A stretch of DNA of 64,000 bases from Zeus faber (lineage: Eukaryota > Chordata > Actinopteri > Zeiformes > Zeidae). The notes beneath the pieces are model-generated. The model saw nothing but the letters and a program-made list of their open reading frames with translations. It did no database searches and had not been told where the DNA came from. Where the stretch lies: assembly GCA_960531495.1 (NCBI GenBank), contig OY482854.1, forward strand, positions 29,684,652-29,748,651, in the 5' to 3' direction. The position numbers and the translations under genes are program-made. Below, piece after piece: positions 26,995 through 38,578 of this stretch. The stretch's first letter is position 1. Every line of letters starts with the position of its first letter.

Positions 26995-27252
26995 CAAACG
27001 CGTCGCGCCACAACTTTTTCCGCTGCTTGATACAGAAGGAGAAGTGGCAGGGTTCTGATGTTCCATGACTGCTCCGTCTGATACAACATCATCTACGGTG
27101 ATTTAAAGCCTCTCTTCCAGGTTTCCAAGCTGCGTGGATTGGATAAGACACGTTTCCACTCTGCGCGTCGCTTCCCAACTTTTGCATATTTCGTTCGCGC
27201 TCCCGACTCGCTCGCCTCATGTTGTACATGTTGTAATAATCCATCCAATGAG
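26995..27252. repeat. Dispersed 258-bp repeat, copy 1
   Basis: Colinear and gap-free with 43384-43641, with five mismatches by my count (about 98% identical). It is not a tandem or simple repeat. On the minus strand both copies carry an open frame ending FKSP-stop, with four replacements among the five differences, which gives no sign of protein-level constraint. The family is unrecognised. Confidence 0.85.
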
Positions 27253-27820
27253 CGCCGTCTCAGATTTACCGACGCACCAAGTAAGAGACGGAGAGAGGAC
27301 ATTTCAGACGCAGCGTTGGAACCTAATTAGGGAAAGGCCCCCTGTCGACATTTTGTTCTGCGAGTTTCAAAGACGTGACGATGTGGAGAGCGGCTCGCGT
27401 TGAAGAGGAAGGTTAAACCAAAAGCAGATCCATTCCCTTTGATGTTTAAGTATCTCGTGAAAAACTCCCCAGAAATCAATAGCGGCTTCAGCGACGCCGG
27501 CCGGTTGTCGACCGGGGTACGACTTACCGCCGATAATGAAGCAAAGGAAAGGTTGTTTTTTATCTTTAATTTGTGCACGAGTCTTAATGGATACGTGATG
27601 CATCTAAGGAGAAGTGCATCTCATAATTGCCGTTCATCATGTTCTGCCTTTTCAAATGCATTCCAAGGCACAGACATCTTTATGCATAGTACTGTACATG
27701 GAGAATCTTTTGTCAGATAAAAGTGGTATCATACATAACATCCTCCATTTTATTTTTGCCCTCAGAGCTACATTTACAAGGAGAGGGTTGAATTAACCTT
27801 AAGTCTGTTTCGCAATACGC
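27253..27820. other. Intron 1 segment, nothing recognised
   Basis: Unique-looking DNA after the 258-bp repeat breaks off. Short frames only. Confidence 0.4.
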
Positions 27821-27828
27821 TCCCTCTC

Positions 27829-27892
<64 letters not shown>
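27821..27892. repeat. (CT)n microsatellite
   Basis: Pyrimidine tract of CT units on the plus strand. Confidence 0.96.
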
Positions 27893-27894
<2 letters not shown>

Positions 27895-27978
27895 CTTGTC
27901 CGTGAAAGAAGATTCCAAATCCTAACCTTTCATTACAGGAAATAATTACGGTGCTACTGCTGGTTAGGTGCAGCATAT

Positions 27979-27979
<1 letters not shown>

Positions 27980-28027
<48 letters not shown>
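27980..28027. repeat. (CAG)16 trinucleotide repeat
   Basis: Sixteen uninterrupted CAG triplets on the transcribed-sense strand of pdgfc intron 1. The surrounding frames are short, so this is not a coding polyglutamine tract. Confidence 0.95.
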
Positions 28028-28030
<3 letters not shown>

Positions 28031-28917
28031 CTGCAGACACTCAGGGTGTGAATGTGAATTACAGCCAAAAATAATGCTGAAGCTATTAGCTGTTAGCCAT
28101 CAGCGCTCACATATTTCCGCTGTAAGCCAGATAAAATTTGCTTAACGACAGGGCAATGTTTTCGAGCAAATCAAGGAGCGTTCTTATCAGGAACGAGAGG
28201 GCGGAACAAATATAGAACTGTGTGAGACTTAAAGTCTTTCTGCTGAATGTGTGAATCTGGAAAGATTGTTCATTTTTTTTTTACTTTGGCTTTGATATTT
28301 TCTCTCATTTTTTTTTTTAAACCAAAACCAAACCCTGCTCAGTTTGCTGCCCAAACTGCAGCAAATAGTCATTGTGAGTGGCATATAGAATACAATAGAC
28401 TGTAATAGAATAGAATGTAATAGAATTCAATAGACCAGGGACGGACTGTGACTAAAAAATGTCCCTGGACCTTTTTACCCACACACAAACACACCAGCCC
28501 TTAATACCACCACTTACAAGCATAATGGATGCACACTCTTGGCTACTGCAACACTAAAACCGAGCTATTTTAAGAGCAAGTGAAAGGTTTGTTGCCAGCA
28601 GGCCACCACTGTGAGGATACAATGATAGATTCAGGCAGTCAGAGTTTCATGGAAGTCTATATTTGAACAGTCTCAGATAATGCCAATTGCCAATTTGATC
28701 ATGTTGACCCTGAAACTTGAAGGACTTACTCTTCAGGGAAGATCTATAAACAATAAATAATATTTAAATAAACAAACAAGCTAATTTCTTAAATTGAACA
28801 AAAATTAAGTACTGTACATTCTTGGTATGGAAGGTACAGACCATTACTCCTGGCCTGGGTGTTGCTGGTCTATAAACAATACAATTATATTTCAAATGTT
28901 GTTGCACACCAAGTCGT
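28028..28917. other. Intron 1 segment, nothing recognised
   Basis: T-runs at 28270-28320 and a short (AATAG)n patch near 28395-28430. No gene. Confidence 0.4.
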
Positions 28918-29901
28918 GCTGCTGCCGCTGCATCTTCTGCCGCTGCATCTTCTGCTGCTGCTGCATCTTCTGCTGCTGCTGCATCTTCTGCTGCTGCATC
29001 TTCTGCTGCTGCATCTTCTGCTGCTGCAACTTCTGCTGCTGCATCTTCTGCTGCTGCATCTTCTGCTGCTGCTGCATCTTCTGCTGCTGCTGCATCTTCT
29101 GCTGCTGCATCTTCTGCTGCTGCAACTTCTGCTGCTGCAACTTCTGCTGCTGCATCTTCTGCTGCTGCATCTTCTGCTGCTGCATCTTCTGCTGCTGCTG
29201 CATCTTCTGCTGCTGCATCTTCTGCTGCTGCAACTTCTGCTGCTGCATCTTCTGCTGTTGCTGCATCTTCTGCTGCTGCATCTTCTTCTGCTGCTGCATC
29301 TTCTGCTGCTGCTCCATCTTCTGCTGCTGCTGCATCTTCTGCCGCTGCATCTTCTGCTGCTGCATCTTCTGCTGCTGCATCTTCTGCTGCTGCATCTTCT
29401 GCTGCAACTTCTGCTGCTGCATCTTCTGCTGCTGCTGCATCTTCTGCTGCTGCATCTTCTGCTGCTGCATCTTCTGCTGCTGCACCTTCTGCTGCTGCTA
29501 CATCTTCTGCCGCTGTATCTTCTGCTGCTGCTGCATCTTCTGCTGCTGCATCTTCTGCCGCTGCATCTTCTGCTGCTGCTGCATCTTCTGCCGCTGTATC
29601 TTCTGCTGCTGCTGCATCTTCTGCTGCTGCATCTTCTGCTGCTGCTGCATCTTCTGCTGCTGCATCTTCTGCTGCTGCATCTTCTGCTGCTGCATCTACT
29701 GCTGCTGCTGCATCTTCTGCTGCTGCATCTTCTGCTGCTGCATCTTCTGCTGCTGCATCTTCTGCTGCTGCTGCGTCTTCTGCTGCTGCATCTTCTGCTG
29801 CTGCTCCATCTTCTGCTGCTGCTGCATCTTCTGCCGCTGCATCTTCTGCTGCTGCTGCATCTTCTGCCGCTGATGCTGCTGCTGCTGCATCTGCTGCTGC
29901 T
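28918..29901. repeat. ~1-kb triplet-based minisatellite (CTTCTGCTGCTGCAT)
   Basis: About 60 units of 15 bp (CTTCTGCTGCTGCAT) or 18 bp (one more CTG), with point variants such as CTTCTGCCGCTGCAT and CTGCAACTT. Unit lengths are multiples of three, so stops are absent from several frames. Frames of roughly 350-380 codons exist on both strands (Phe-Cys-Cys-Cys-Ile and Leu-rich on plus, Ala-Glu-Asp and Ser-Arg-rich on minus). No flanking splice or start signals make any of them a credible gene. Confidence 0.95.
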
Positions 29902-30191
29902 CGCAAACATGTCACTTATCTTCATGCAAGTTGAAGCCTCAGCTTGAAGGGATGTTTTTTGCTACGATTTTTGTCCATTTTGATCGACTTGAATCCACGT
30001 TAAAACGTTCACACGCTCACGTTGACTGCTGCATCATCGGCCCCTTTGATTATGAGGGCTGGTGCATAATTGAAGTGGGCCTTTTCATACAATGGGCTGC
30101 ACAGGCGGCACACATCCCATCTGGATTTGTCCCGGTGCTCCCCATGGACAGTGCACCTATGCAATAAACTTAAATATTATATAATGTTATA
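29902..30191. other. Short unique segment
   Basis: A 78-codon plus frame (29931-30167) starts here but has no recognisable domain and no splice context. I do not call it a gene. Confidence 0.35.
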
Positions 30192-30566
30192 GCATAGAAT
30201 GAATAGAATAGAGTACATTTGACTTGAATAACAACAATAGAATAGTAGAATAAAATAGAATATGTTTTGGAATAGAATAGAACAGAATGCAAAGGTATAG
30301 GAAGAAACAGAAGAAGATATAATAGAATTGAATGGAATAGAACATAAAATAGTATAATATAACAAAAGAAGAGAAGTGAATGTGTTATAATGAAAATACT
30401 AGAATTTAATGGAATAGAATACAAAATAATAGAATACAATAAAATGGAATGGAATAAAATGGAAGAGAATAGAATCAGATAAAACAGAATATAACTGAAT
30501 GGAACCAAATATAATACAGTACAATGGAATAGAATAGAATACAATGGCTTTGAATAGAATAGAATC
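30192..30566. repeat. Degenerate (GAATA)n pentanucleotide repeat
   Basis: Units AATAGAATAGAA, AATGGAATAG and ACAGAATA over about 375 bp. Tyr/Leu/Phe-rich minus frames are artefacts. Confidence 0.9.
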
Positions 30567-30880
30567 GTTATATTTTTCCTAGAATTTCAAGTGTGGCAGA
30601 GAGGGAGGGGTCGTCACACAGTCCGTTTTCCTGCCTGGAGCTGTTTTTTCCGGCAGCCACTAACCATCACACGTCAACACAAACTGTTTGGCGACCTCTA
30701 AGTTCTAAGCTCTAAGTTTTAAAGGTCAAAGCCCTCCACCCCGAAGGCTCCCGAGTGTCAAAGTGAGGATTTAATGGACCTGCAGGAGGATCCGCCATGC
30801 ATTCACTCTTGGAGTCCTAACGGCCTGATGAGGTGTGAAGCAGCTCCACAGAACATAAACCAAAATAAATGATCAGTAAA
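30567..30880. other. Intron 1 segment, nothing recognised
   Basis: Mixed DNA between two AT-rich arrays. No feature seen. Confidence 0.4.
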
Positions 30881-30894
30881 AATATAATAATATT

Positions 30895-30927
<33 letters not shown>

Positions 30928-31014
30928 TATTATTATTATTATTATTATTATTATAATAATAATAACAGTAATAACAATAACAATTACATAATAATAGTAA
31001 TAATAATAGTAGTA

Positions 31015-31084
<70 letters not shown>

Positions 31085-31140
31085 TTATAATTATAATTAT
31101 AAAAATAATAATTTAAATACTACTACTCCTACTACTACTG

Positions 31141-31186
<46 letters not shown>

Positions 31187-31188
31187 TA
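30881..31188. repeat. Compound (AAT)n-(ATT)n-(AAT)n-(TAC)n repeat
   Basis: AAT units are followed directly by ATT units (30,897-30,953), making a self-complementary centre. More AAT follows to about 31,080, then CTA/TAC triplets at 31,119-31,180. Confidence 0.93.
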
Positions 31189-31936
31189 GGTGTGTCACAA
31201 TTCCACAATTCGTTTTTCGATTGAAAGGCTTTTTTTGTCAGCACTGACTTCTATGCCAATGTGAGACTACCTAGTCTTGATTTTTAAAGAAAGACACTTT
31301 CTCATTAAGTACATTTTATTTGAGAATATTTAAACAATACACCTAAAAAGTTAAGAGTTTTATCAAATCTAGACTTTAGAATAATAAATAATAAGTTACT
31401 TCATACACTACTTTTAAGTTACTCACCATAATTTGCACAGAGAAACGGATGCTGTTTCTGGGTTAAGGAGGGGAACGCTGGGAGTAAAAGGCAAATATCT
31501 CCCTGTTCAAAAGGAAGCCTGAAATCGAACGTGTGACGCGCCTTATAATAATAATTTGTTAATCCGTAGTATCGGCTTCATCTCGACGGGGAAGGGAAGT
31601 TTCAGTCAGTCTGCACCCTGGCAGTTTCACAGACAGTAGTTTGAGAGTCATTTTTAATTGAATTAATTTTCATTTAAATTAGTCATTGAATTAATTTTTT
31701 TCGATAAAGATCTCGATATCGATAATTTCACAACATTTTGGGCATGACTAGCGGTGAACATATTTACACACAAGAAATGTCAACAAATGCAGGAAACTAC
31801 TGTAATGCAGCCAATTAACGTCACAATATCAATATCAATATTATATCAACATCACAATATTGCGATATCCAAGATCACAGACGAAGTAAGCCTGATATCG
31901 CAATAACAATATGACAACGATATATCGCGCAGCCCT
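31187..31936. mobile_element. hAT-like element remnants
   Basis: The left end TAGGTGTGTCACAATTCCAC and an internal TCGATATCGATAATTTCACA (about 31,710-31,727) look like the two ends of one element. Further on, ACGATATATCGCGCAGCCCT (ending 31,936) is the right end of another family that also ends the element at 43,360-44,223. I interpret the block as two adjoining or nested remnants. No transposase is recognisable. Confidence 0.45.
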
Positions 31937-32134
31937 CCTGCAGGCAGCAGATTATGGTTATGTAGTGTATATATGATATTTGATATATTTTGGCATGTAT
32001 TTGAGTATTGTATCTATTTGATTCAAATTATGAGCGAGTACAAAGAGAAAGACACAGCGTTCTGACAAGGTGCTTCATTTTATCTCAGCAGGAATTAGAA
32101 TGAGTTAAGATAAGATCGTACTTTATTGATTACC

Positions 32135-32152
32135 GGGGGGGGGGGGGGGGGG
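32135..32152. repeat. G-run
   Basis: About 18 consecutive G in the context GTACTTTATTGATTACC-G(n). That phrase resembles the 3' part of a common minus-oriented fish retroelement, but too little is present to call it. Confidence 0.85.
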
Positions 32153-32860
32153 TTTGGGAAATCCTGAAATCCTACAAAAAAATAAGAAATGAAGCCCAAT
32201 TTTTTTGTAAATTTGATGTGGAAGACAGTGACTATTTCAGACTGCTTTCATTCCATGATGGAATATTAATTTGGGCTTTTCACATCAAAATGTGCTTTTA
32301 AAGGTGGTGGTGCTGTGGCAGTGATTTGGACGCTAATCCTCGGCGGCTCCGGGATGAGCGGCTCCACTGAGCGGCTCTGTTCAAAATGCTCTCTCCTCTT
32401 TTGGAAATTAACCTGAGGAGCCACTCAGCCACTGCCCTCGCCGGCAGACGCCATCTCTCTCTCTGAAACGTCCATTTCCCCATTTTTCTAATCCTCAAAT
32501 TACCGCTTACGTCGGCTCTGCAGTGCCAGGTACAAACTTGTCTGCGTTTTTTTTTTTTTTTAGTTTTCTTTACTTTCTTTGGGTGAGGTGTTGTGTATGC
32601 ACAGACACTTCACTGCAGTTTGGAGAGGCTGCTTTTGGCAAGCAGCTTGGAAACAAGCAGAGTTTCCCTAATTACTGGAGAAAACTGCTTTTAAATCACA
32701 GTTCTGCACTATTTACTACATATGTATGTAACATAATTTACTTTACTTTACTTAAATCCCAAACACCAGCGCCAGTGCGACCCGCCCATATAGAGCTCAG
32801 AAGTTAACAGTCAGCTGCACAAGTGCTACTTGTTAATAATAATTGTTATAATAACCCCAA
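32153..32860. other. Intron 1 segment, nothing recognised
   Basis: Mixed DNA with a T-run at 32549-32562. Short frames without domains. Confidence 0.4.
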
Positions 32861-33039
<179 letters not shown>

Positions 33040-33657
33040 TGCAACAACAACAACAAAAATAATAATATTACATTACATATGTGTAGTGCTTTTCCTAATG
33101 CTCAAAAACATTTACATTTGAAACATAAACGCACAAATAATGCATGAAGAAAACAGTTCATACAGTACATTCTAGCTTCAAAGTGTGATTTTAACTCCTG
33201 TTTATTGAATCTTTATTGGATCTTTTATCTTATTTTTATTTCCTTATTTATTGTTATCATATCTAATTATCTGACTGTATCTGCAAAATAATGGCTGCTT
33301 CTGTGCAGCAAAGCAGAAAACACAGAACATTTCTGGGACCTGGAAAGCTGGAGTTATAGACATGGAAAGTGCAAAAGGTTCAGATTGCTGGTGTTTAGTT
33401 TCAGTCCTATACTCCACTTTGTGTTCTGGGTTCGTCTTCCTTGGTGGTGCATTATTTTGGTTTCCATTGCCTGGAAAAGGGGTTCATTTGAATCTGACTA
33501 TGAACTGGAGTCTATCCGACGGCCACTCAAATTGACTTTATGTGTGTTTCTTACAAGGAGCAGCATAGTCCTCCCCCCATATGAAGATTGAAAATAAATC
33601 TATTTTTATTGCCCCGGGGTGTGTGGTGGTTAATCCTGCTCTCGGGTTCCGGACAGC
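33040..33657. other. Intron 1 segment, nothing recognised
   Basis: AT-rich unassigned DNA. Confidence 0.4.
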
Positions 33658-33744
33658 TGGGCTGAGGGGTGGTGGGGTGCTGGGCTGAGGGGTGGTGGGG
33701 TGCTGGGGTTGTGGGGTGCTGGGGTGCTGGGGCGGTGCGGTGCC
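33658..33744. repeat. G-rich minisatellite (GGGGTGCTGGGCTGAG)
   Basis: Units GGGGTGCTGG and GGGGTGGT. The plus strand has repeated G-runs and quadruplex potential. Confidence 0.85.
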
Positions 33745-35550
33745 CGGCGGGGGGTCGGGTAATCAGAGAATCGGGGGTGAAACCCTCTTAAAGAAAATCA
33801 ATACCGCTCTGGAAAGATCCTCTGCTCTGAGCGAGCGCTTTCTAAATCTCAATCTAAGTAAAATGTTTCTTTATTCTTGTCTCGCTGCCGCGGTCGCCTC
33901 GGATTAATCATTTAATTCACCCAAACTGGAAATCAAATCTGACCTTTGAGAGCTTTGCCCAGATTTGTTCGCACGACTCTAAGTCCATTTAAGCGTCGCT
34001 CTCAAGCTCTGGGCTGAGGGAAACAAGTGAAACACTTTCCTTTTCTGAGAACTTTTGGTCAGAGCGTGATTGAGTCGGACGTTTCCTCAACGCTTTTCTT
34101 TTTACTCATTTGAACTGTAATGTCTCATTTTCAAACGAGGAACGACACAAACCGATGAATTAGATGCAGCTGCTATGAGTTGATTCCTTGGTTTGCTTTT
34201 GTTTCACATGCATTTCATCAACTTTGTGTTTTATAATACCATAAAATGCCAAAAAATCAGTGGACTCGGAAAGCCATTTCCAATGGGATTCAATCAACTG
34301 GATTGAAGCTGAGATCTGGAATACTCTGCAAGCTATGTGTTCTGACACTTCATCACTGAGTGGTTTGAAATGAATGGGTTCTAAGTGAAAATAAGATCTC
34401 TAAATAAGTGATGAAACACGTTAAAAATATTTCAGTGGACCGATGGACCGGCCATTGCGCTAGGTCCAGAGCCAGCAAAGACTGGTAATACACTGTTTTC
34501 CAAGCTGCGAAACCTATTTTTTGGTCAAATTCCAGCACAGATTGATCCATCTCCAGACCAATGTAGGAATCATTAGTAAAAAACCCATCAATGAAACTCA
34601 CCATCAATCACCTTCCCAGCTTGTTATTTTATACTGTGGGTTTGTGGCGTCCCTGACTCGGAGCCAGGCGTGCTACCGAGCCGGCTCTGATCGTCCCATC
34701 AATCCCGCGTTCCACAACCTGGATCTCTAATCAGGTTTAATAGCGGTGCGGAGATCTGTACCTGGGCCAAGGCCAAAGAGAAACCGTCCAATCTGCTCAG
34801 CGCCGGATCAAACCTGCAACTCGGCCCGGCGCTCCAGCTGTCCGCCTCCTACAGACGGAGCTACAAAGGAGCCGCCCGTCCACAGCTGTGGAGAGCGGAG
34901 GAGGGAAGTGAAGTGGTTCGTCTGTCAGCATCTGGTTCCCGGCCAGACCGCCAGCTCGGCTTTTGCCTGTCGCTGCGACTCACATTCGCCAGCTTGTCCC
35001 GGGACGTCTCCTCTAAGCCGTAGTGTCATCCATTAAAAAACGGCAATTAGTTTGGATATTGATTACCCGGTTTTGACGGGCGACGTGCAAATCGAGGGTG
35101 ACAGCGGACCACCTAGTGCAGTAGATATTATACGTTAGGAGGGTCTTTGATTGAAGGTGAACAAAGTCTCATGGTGGACGCTCGGACCGACGCTCGGGGC
35201 TCTGGGTTCCACCGGGGTCGGATCGCAGCACAATTGATGACTTAACCGGTAAAATATGTTCTGTAACCAGGATATACGTGACCGACCACATCAAATACCT
35301 CCATCACGCTGGATATTTAGAGAACATATTGTACGGGAGAGGCCTCTCAGCCGAGTCTCAGGAAGTCTTCAGTCACAACGGGATGCCAAATAGTATTGGT
35401 CAATATTTTGACATATGGGTTATTTTAATGTTGACATAATGACTATTAGGCAGGGATTCCACCATTATGTCACACCCAGTATCAAATGCCTCAACTGGAA
35501 AAAAGAACAAATTTACTGCAAAAAGGAGAAGAGAGGGACAAGGGAGACCA
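33745..35550. other. Intron 1 segment, repeat-poor
   Basis: About 1.8 kb without tandem repeats. Short frames on both strands have no recognisable domain. Nothing definite. Confidence 0.4.
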
Positions 35551-36143
35551 CTCTACCTATCTCTACTCCACCTCTACTGCTATTCTACCTTCCTTTACTC
35601 AACCTCCATCCACTCTCCCTTTATGCTCCTCTGCCTTTACTCTGCCTCGGCTCTACCTCCCTCTACCCCTATTCTAAACTCTACCTCAACCTCGCCCACA
35701 CCTCTGTTTGCTTTACCTCAGCTCTTCCTCTACTCCACCTGCCTTTACTGTACCTCTGTCTCCACTCTTCTCGACCATCATCCACTCTCCCTCTACTACC
35801 TTTCTAACTCTGCCTATCGCTACTAAACCTCTACTGCTATTCTACCACCCTCTACCTCTGCTCAACCTCCAACTACTCTCCCTCTGTGCTACTCTACTTC
35901 TGCTCTACCTCTATTCTACACGACACTCTACTCAACCTCAACCTCACTCTGCCTCTGTCTGATTTACCACAACTCTTCCTCTACTCCACCTGCCTCCACT
36001 GTACCTCTATCTGGAATCCAATGGGCCATCATCTACTCTACGTCTACTACATATCTACCTATACCTACCTTTACTCTGGCTCTGCTCTACCTCCCTCTAC
36101 CGCTACTCTACCTCTACCTTAACCTCACTCTACCTCCACCTGC
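35551..36143. repeat. Pyrimidine-rich minisatellite (CTCTACCTCTACT)
   Basis: About 590 bp, mostly of CTCTAC, CTCTACCTC and TCTACTC units, with few Gs on the plus strand. Ser/Thr/Leu/Pro-rich frames are artefacts. Its complement in purine form occurs at 37,676-38,017. Confidence 0.9.
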
Positions 36144-37155
36144 CATTGTAACCATGTAACAGTTATTTATGTTGGAACCATAAGTACAAGAAGCAAACCC
36201 AGCAAAGACATTGTTGTAATGTGATTTTAATACTTTTAATACTAATACTAGTTAAAGATTTGTTACTTACTAAATTATTTCATTCATGTGAACGGCTGCC
36301 AAGTCCTAAACACCAGGAGACGAAACAAAGTTTGACAAGAATCAGAGACGGGATCGTCCACTTCCCCCCTCCCTTTGAGGTGCTGAGTTCCAGAATTCAC
36401 AGCTAAATCCCGTCCAAGACGCTCGGAATACCAGAGAATCGACACCGACGGAGCCGCGCGGTGAAAGAAGTGACATTTAATCTTCTGTTTCCCAGACCCC
36501 AAACATGAGTACAGGCACTAATTAGAGCTCTGCGCTGGGGAGGTGTGGGCGGGTGTAACCCGAGCAGAGCTTTAAACGGCTGGAATGAGCGGTGGCTGAG
36601 GTGCTGAAAGAAAGACAGAAAGTGAGGGAGGCTCCGGCGTGTCACAGAATATCCAGACACTTGAGAATCGCAATTCTTTTTTTTTTCCTGGCGCTGCCTC
36701 CCCTGAATTATTGTTTCCATATTTAGTCTGCAGATAGTCAAAGTCGTTTGGAAAGTTGTAGTTTGTTGTCTTGAGTTTGTCCGCCGGTCCGCTCGTTTGT
36801 ATTTCACATCTTAATAGAAATGGTACTGCTTGTTGTTGACACCTATGAACACAACCAGGCACACATCACATCTTGAACAACACCGTACACACTATCACGT
36901 CTTTATATGAAGCTACTGAAGAAAAACCTGTCATCCCTTTTTGTCAAGATTCTGAGGAAAATTGATTGGCTCCTCAGTTCCCAACGGAGCAGAAGTGGAG
37001 CATCGGGAGCAGGTAGAGTGGAGATAGAGTAGAGTAGAGGTGGAATAGAGCTCTTCCTCTATCTCTATTCTATCTGCCTCTACTCAGAGTTGAGATGGAG
37101 CAGAGCGGAGCAGGGATGAGCGGCGGGGGGGTGAGAACCTGCCCCATCGCCCCGT
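36144..37155. other. Intron 1 segment, nothing recognised
   Basis: Includes short purine (37,010-37,050) and pyrimidine (37,050-37,085) patches related to the neighbouring arrays. No gene. Confidence 0.4.
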
Positions 37156-37215
37156 CCAGGTGTGCACCATCCAGGTGTGCACCGTCCCGGTGAGCACCGT
37201 CCAGGTGAGCACCGT
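37156..37215. repeat. 15-bp minisatellite, four copies
   Basis: Four consecutive units of the form CCAGGTGTGCACCGT / CCAGGTGAGCACCGT. It ends just before the SINE. Confidence 0.93.
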
Positions 37216-37220
37216 CAGGG

Positions 37221-37439
37221 GCGACGGCGGATGGTAGCTCAGGCGGTAGAGCTGGTGGTCTAGTAATCTAAAGGTTGCTGGTTCGATCCCAGACTCCTCC
37301 TGCTAGCATGCTGTAGTGTCCTTGAGCAAGACACTTAACCCCTAATTGCTCCTGATGGCTGCGTCCGTCGGTGTTTGAACAATTGTAAGTCGCTTTGGAT
37401 AAAAGCGTCTGATCAATGACTAAATGTAAATGTAAATGT
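37221..37439 (+). mobile_element. tRNA-derived SINE with UnaL2-type tail
   Basis: The A box is TAGCTCAGGCGG (37235-37246) and the B box is a perfect GGTTCGATCCC (37280-37290). The core includes TCCTTGAGCAAGACACTTAA followed by TTGCTCC. The 3' tail GTCGCTTTGGATAAAAGCGT can fold as a stem-loop with a GGATAAA loop, and the element ends in ATGTAA repeats. From established knowledge, this tail type is shared by UnaL2-like LINEs, which would supply the reverse transcriptase. A related LINE 3' end lies in this intron at 48,933-49,230. Confidence 0.85.
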
Positions 37440-37675
37440 CACGTGCGCCTGTGATCTGCACCTCGCTGTGCTGCTCCGCTTTGTTCTGGGAGGAAACAAA
37501 ACACTGTGCGTGATGGGAACTTCCTCACTCACTCTCTTGCTCCCTTACTCCCCCGCTCCACCGACGACAGGTTTGCCCCAGAGCGGCAAAATGCCTCCAA
37601 CCGGAGCTCTGGGTCCATGTGCCTTTTCTTTTTTTGTTTGAGCACCTGCCCCTATTTATGTCTCTGCCCAGGCCT
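37440..37675. other. Short unassigned segment
   Basis: No recognisable feature. Confidence 0.35.
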
Positions 37676-38017
37676 GGAGTGGAGGTAGAGTCGATGGATG
37701 TAGAGCAGAGGTAGAGTAGAGGTAGAGTAGAGGCAGATATAATCGAGGTACAGTAGAGATAGAGTAGAGTAGCGAGAGGTACAGTCGAGGTAGAACAGGT
37801 CGAGTCGAGAAAGAGTAGAGGTAGAGTAGAGCGAGGTAGAGCAGAGAAGAGGAAGAGAGATGGAGTAGAGGGAGATCAAAGTAGAATGGATGGAGGCAGG
37901 GTAGAGGGAGGTGGAGTAGAGGTAGAGTACAGGTAGAGTAGAGTAGACCGAGGTAGAGTAGAGCGAGAGTAGAGGAGAAGTCAAGCTAGAGAAGAGGAAG
38001 AGTAGAGGCGGAGTAGC
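37676..38017. repeat. Purine-rich minisatellite (GAGGTAGAGTA)
   Basis: Units GGTAGAGTAGA, AGAGGAAGAG and GAGGTACAGT over about 340 bp. It is the reverse complement in type of the array at 35,551-36,143. Confidence 0.9.
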
Positions 38018-38578
38018 GCCACTTGTCGCTCTCTTCTCCTTTGTGCAGTTAATCTGTTCTTTTCCAGCTGGGGGCTCCGATGTTCGCCTGTGACATCATC
38101 GTGGATTCCTCATCAGGTCACGAGGCCGTTAATCATCATCATATCAGCGTTAAAGAATATAATAAATCCCTCAGAATGTTGACGAGTGACATTTTCCGGG
38201 CTCAGTGTCTGGCGGCGGCGGCGACCTCGTGGGACCGGGCCGGTCGGCAGGGTGTGGTCCTGCCGGTGTCGGGTTGGGTCATCTGATATCATCTGCATAT
38301 GCTGCTCTGGAGCCAACAGCTGGTCGGCCGCCCCTGCGCCAGGCCCAGTTTTCTCCGAGCTGGAGCGGAGATTATGACTCTCCTTGACCTTTGACCCCCT
38401 CGTTCAGAGAGGTCAGAGGGGTTGGGGGGCGGGGGGGTGACGCCGGGCGTGGTCGGAGAGCAGGAGGAGGCTTGGATGAAGGAGGTTTTCCACTGGACGG
38501 GAGGCTCGATGCTCAGCGGAGGAGGGGCCTTGTGGTCCGTCGGGGTCAGAGGTTTTTTTCCGGGTGTGACTCTCTCCA
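38018..38578. other. Intron 1 segment, nothing recognised
   Basis: Mixed GC-moderate DNA. Overlapping short frames on both strands, none with a recognised domain. Confidence 0.4.

Noticed and set aside
28764-29947. Very long open frames (346-383 codons) on both strands
   Set aside because: They are translations of the CTTCTGCTGCTGCAT array, all in low-complexity residues, with no splice sites or flanking coding signal.
37221-37300. A functional tRNA gene
   Set aside because: A and B boxes are present, but the sequence does not close into a cloverleaf and continues into a SINE body and LINE-type tail.
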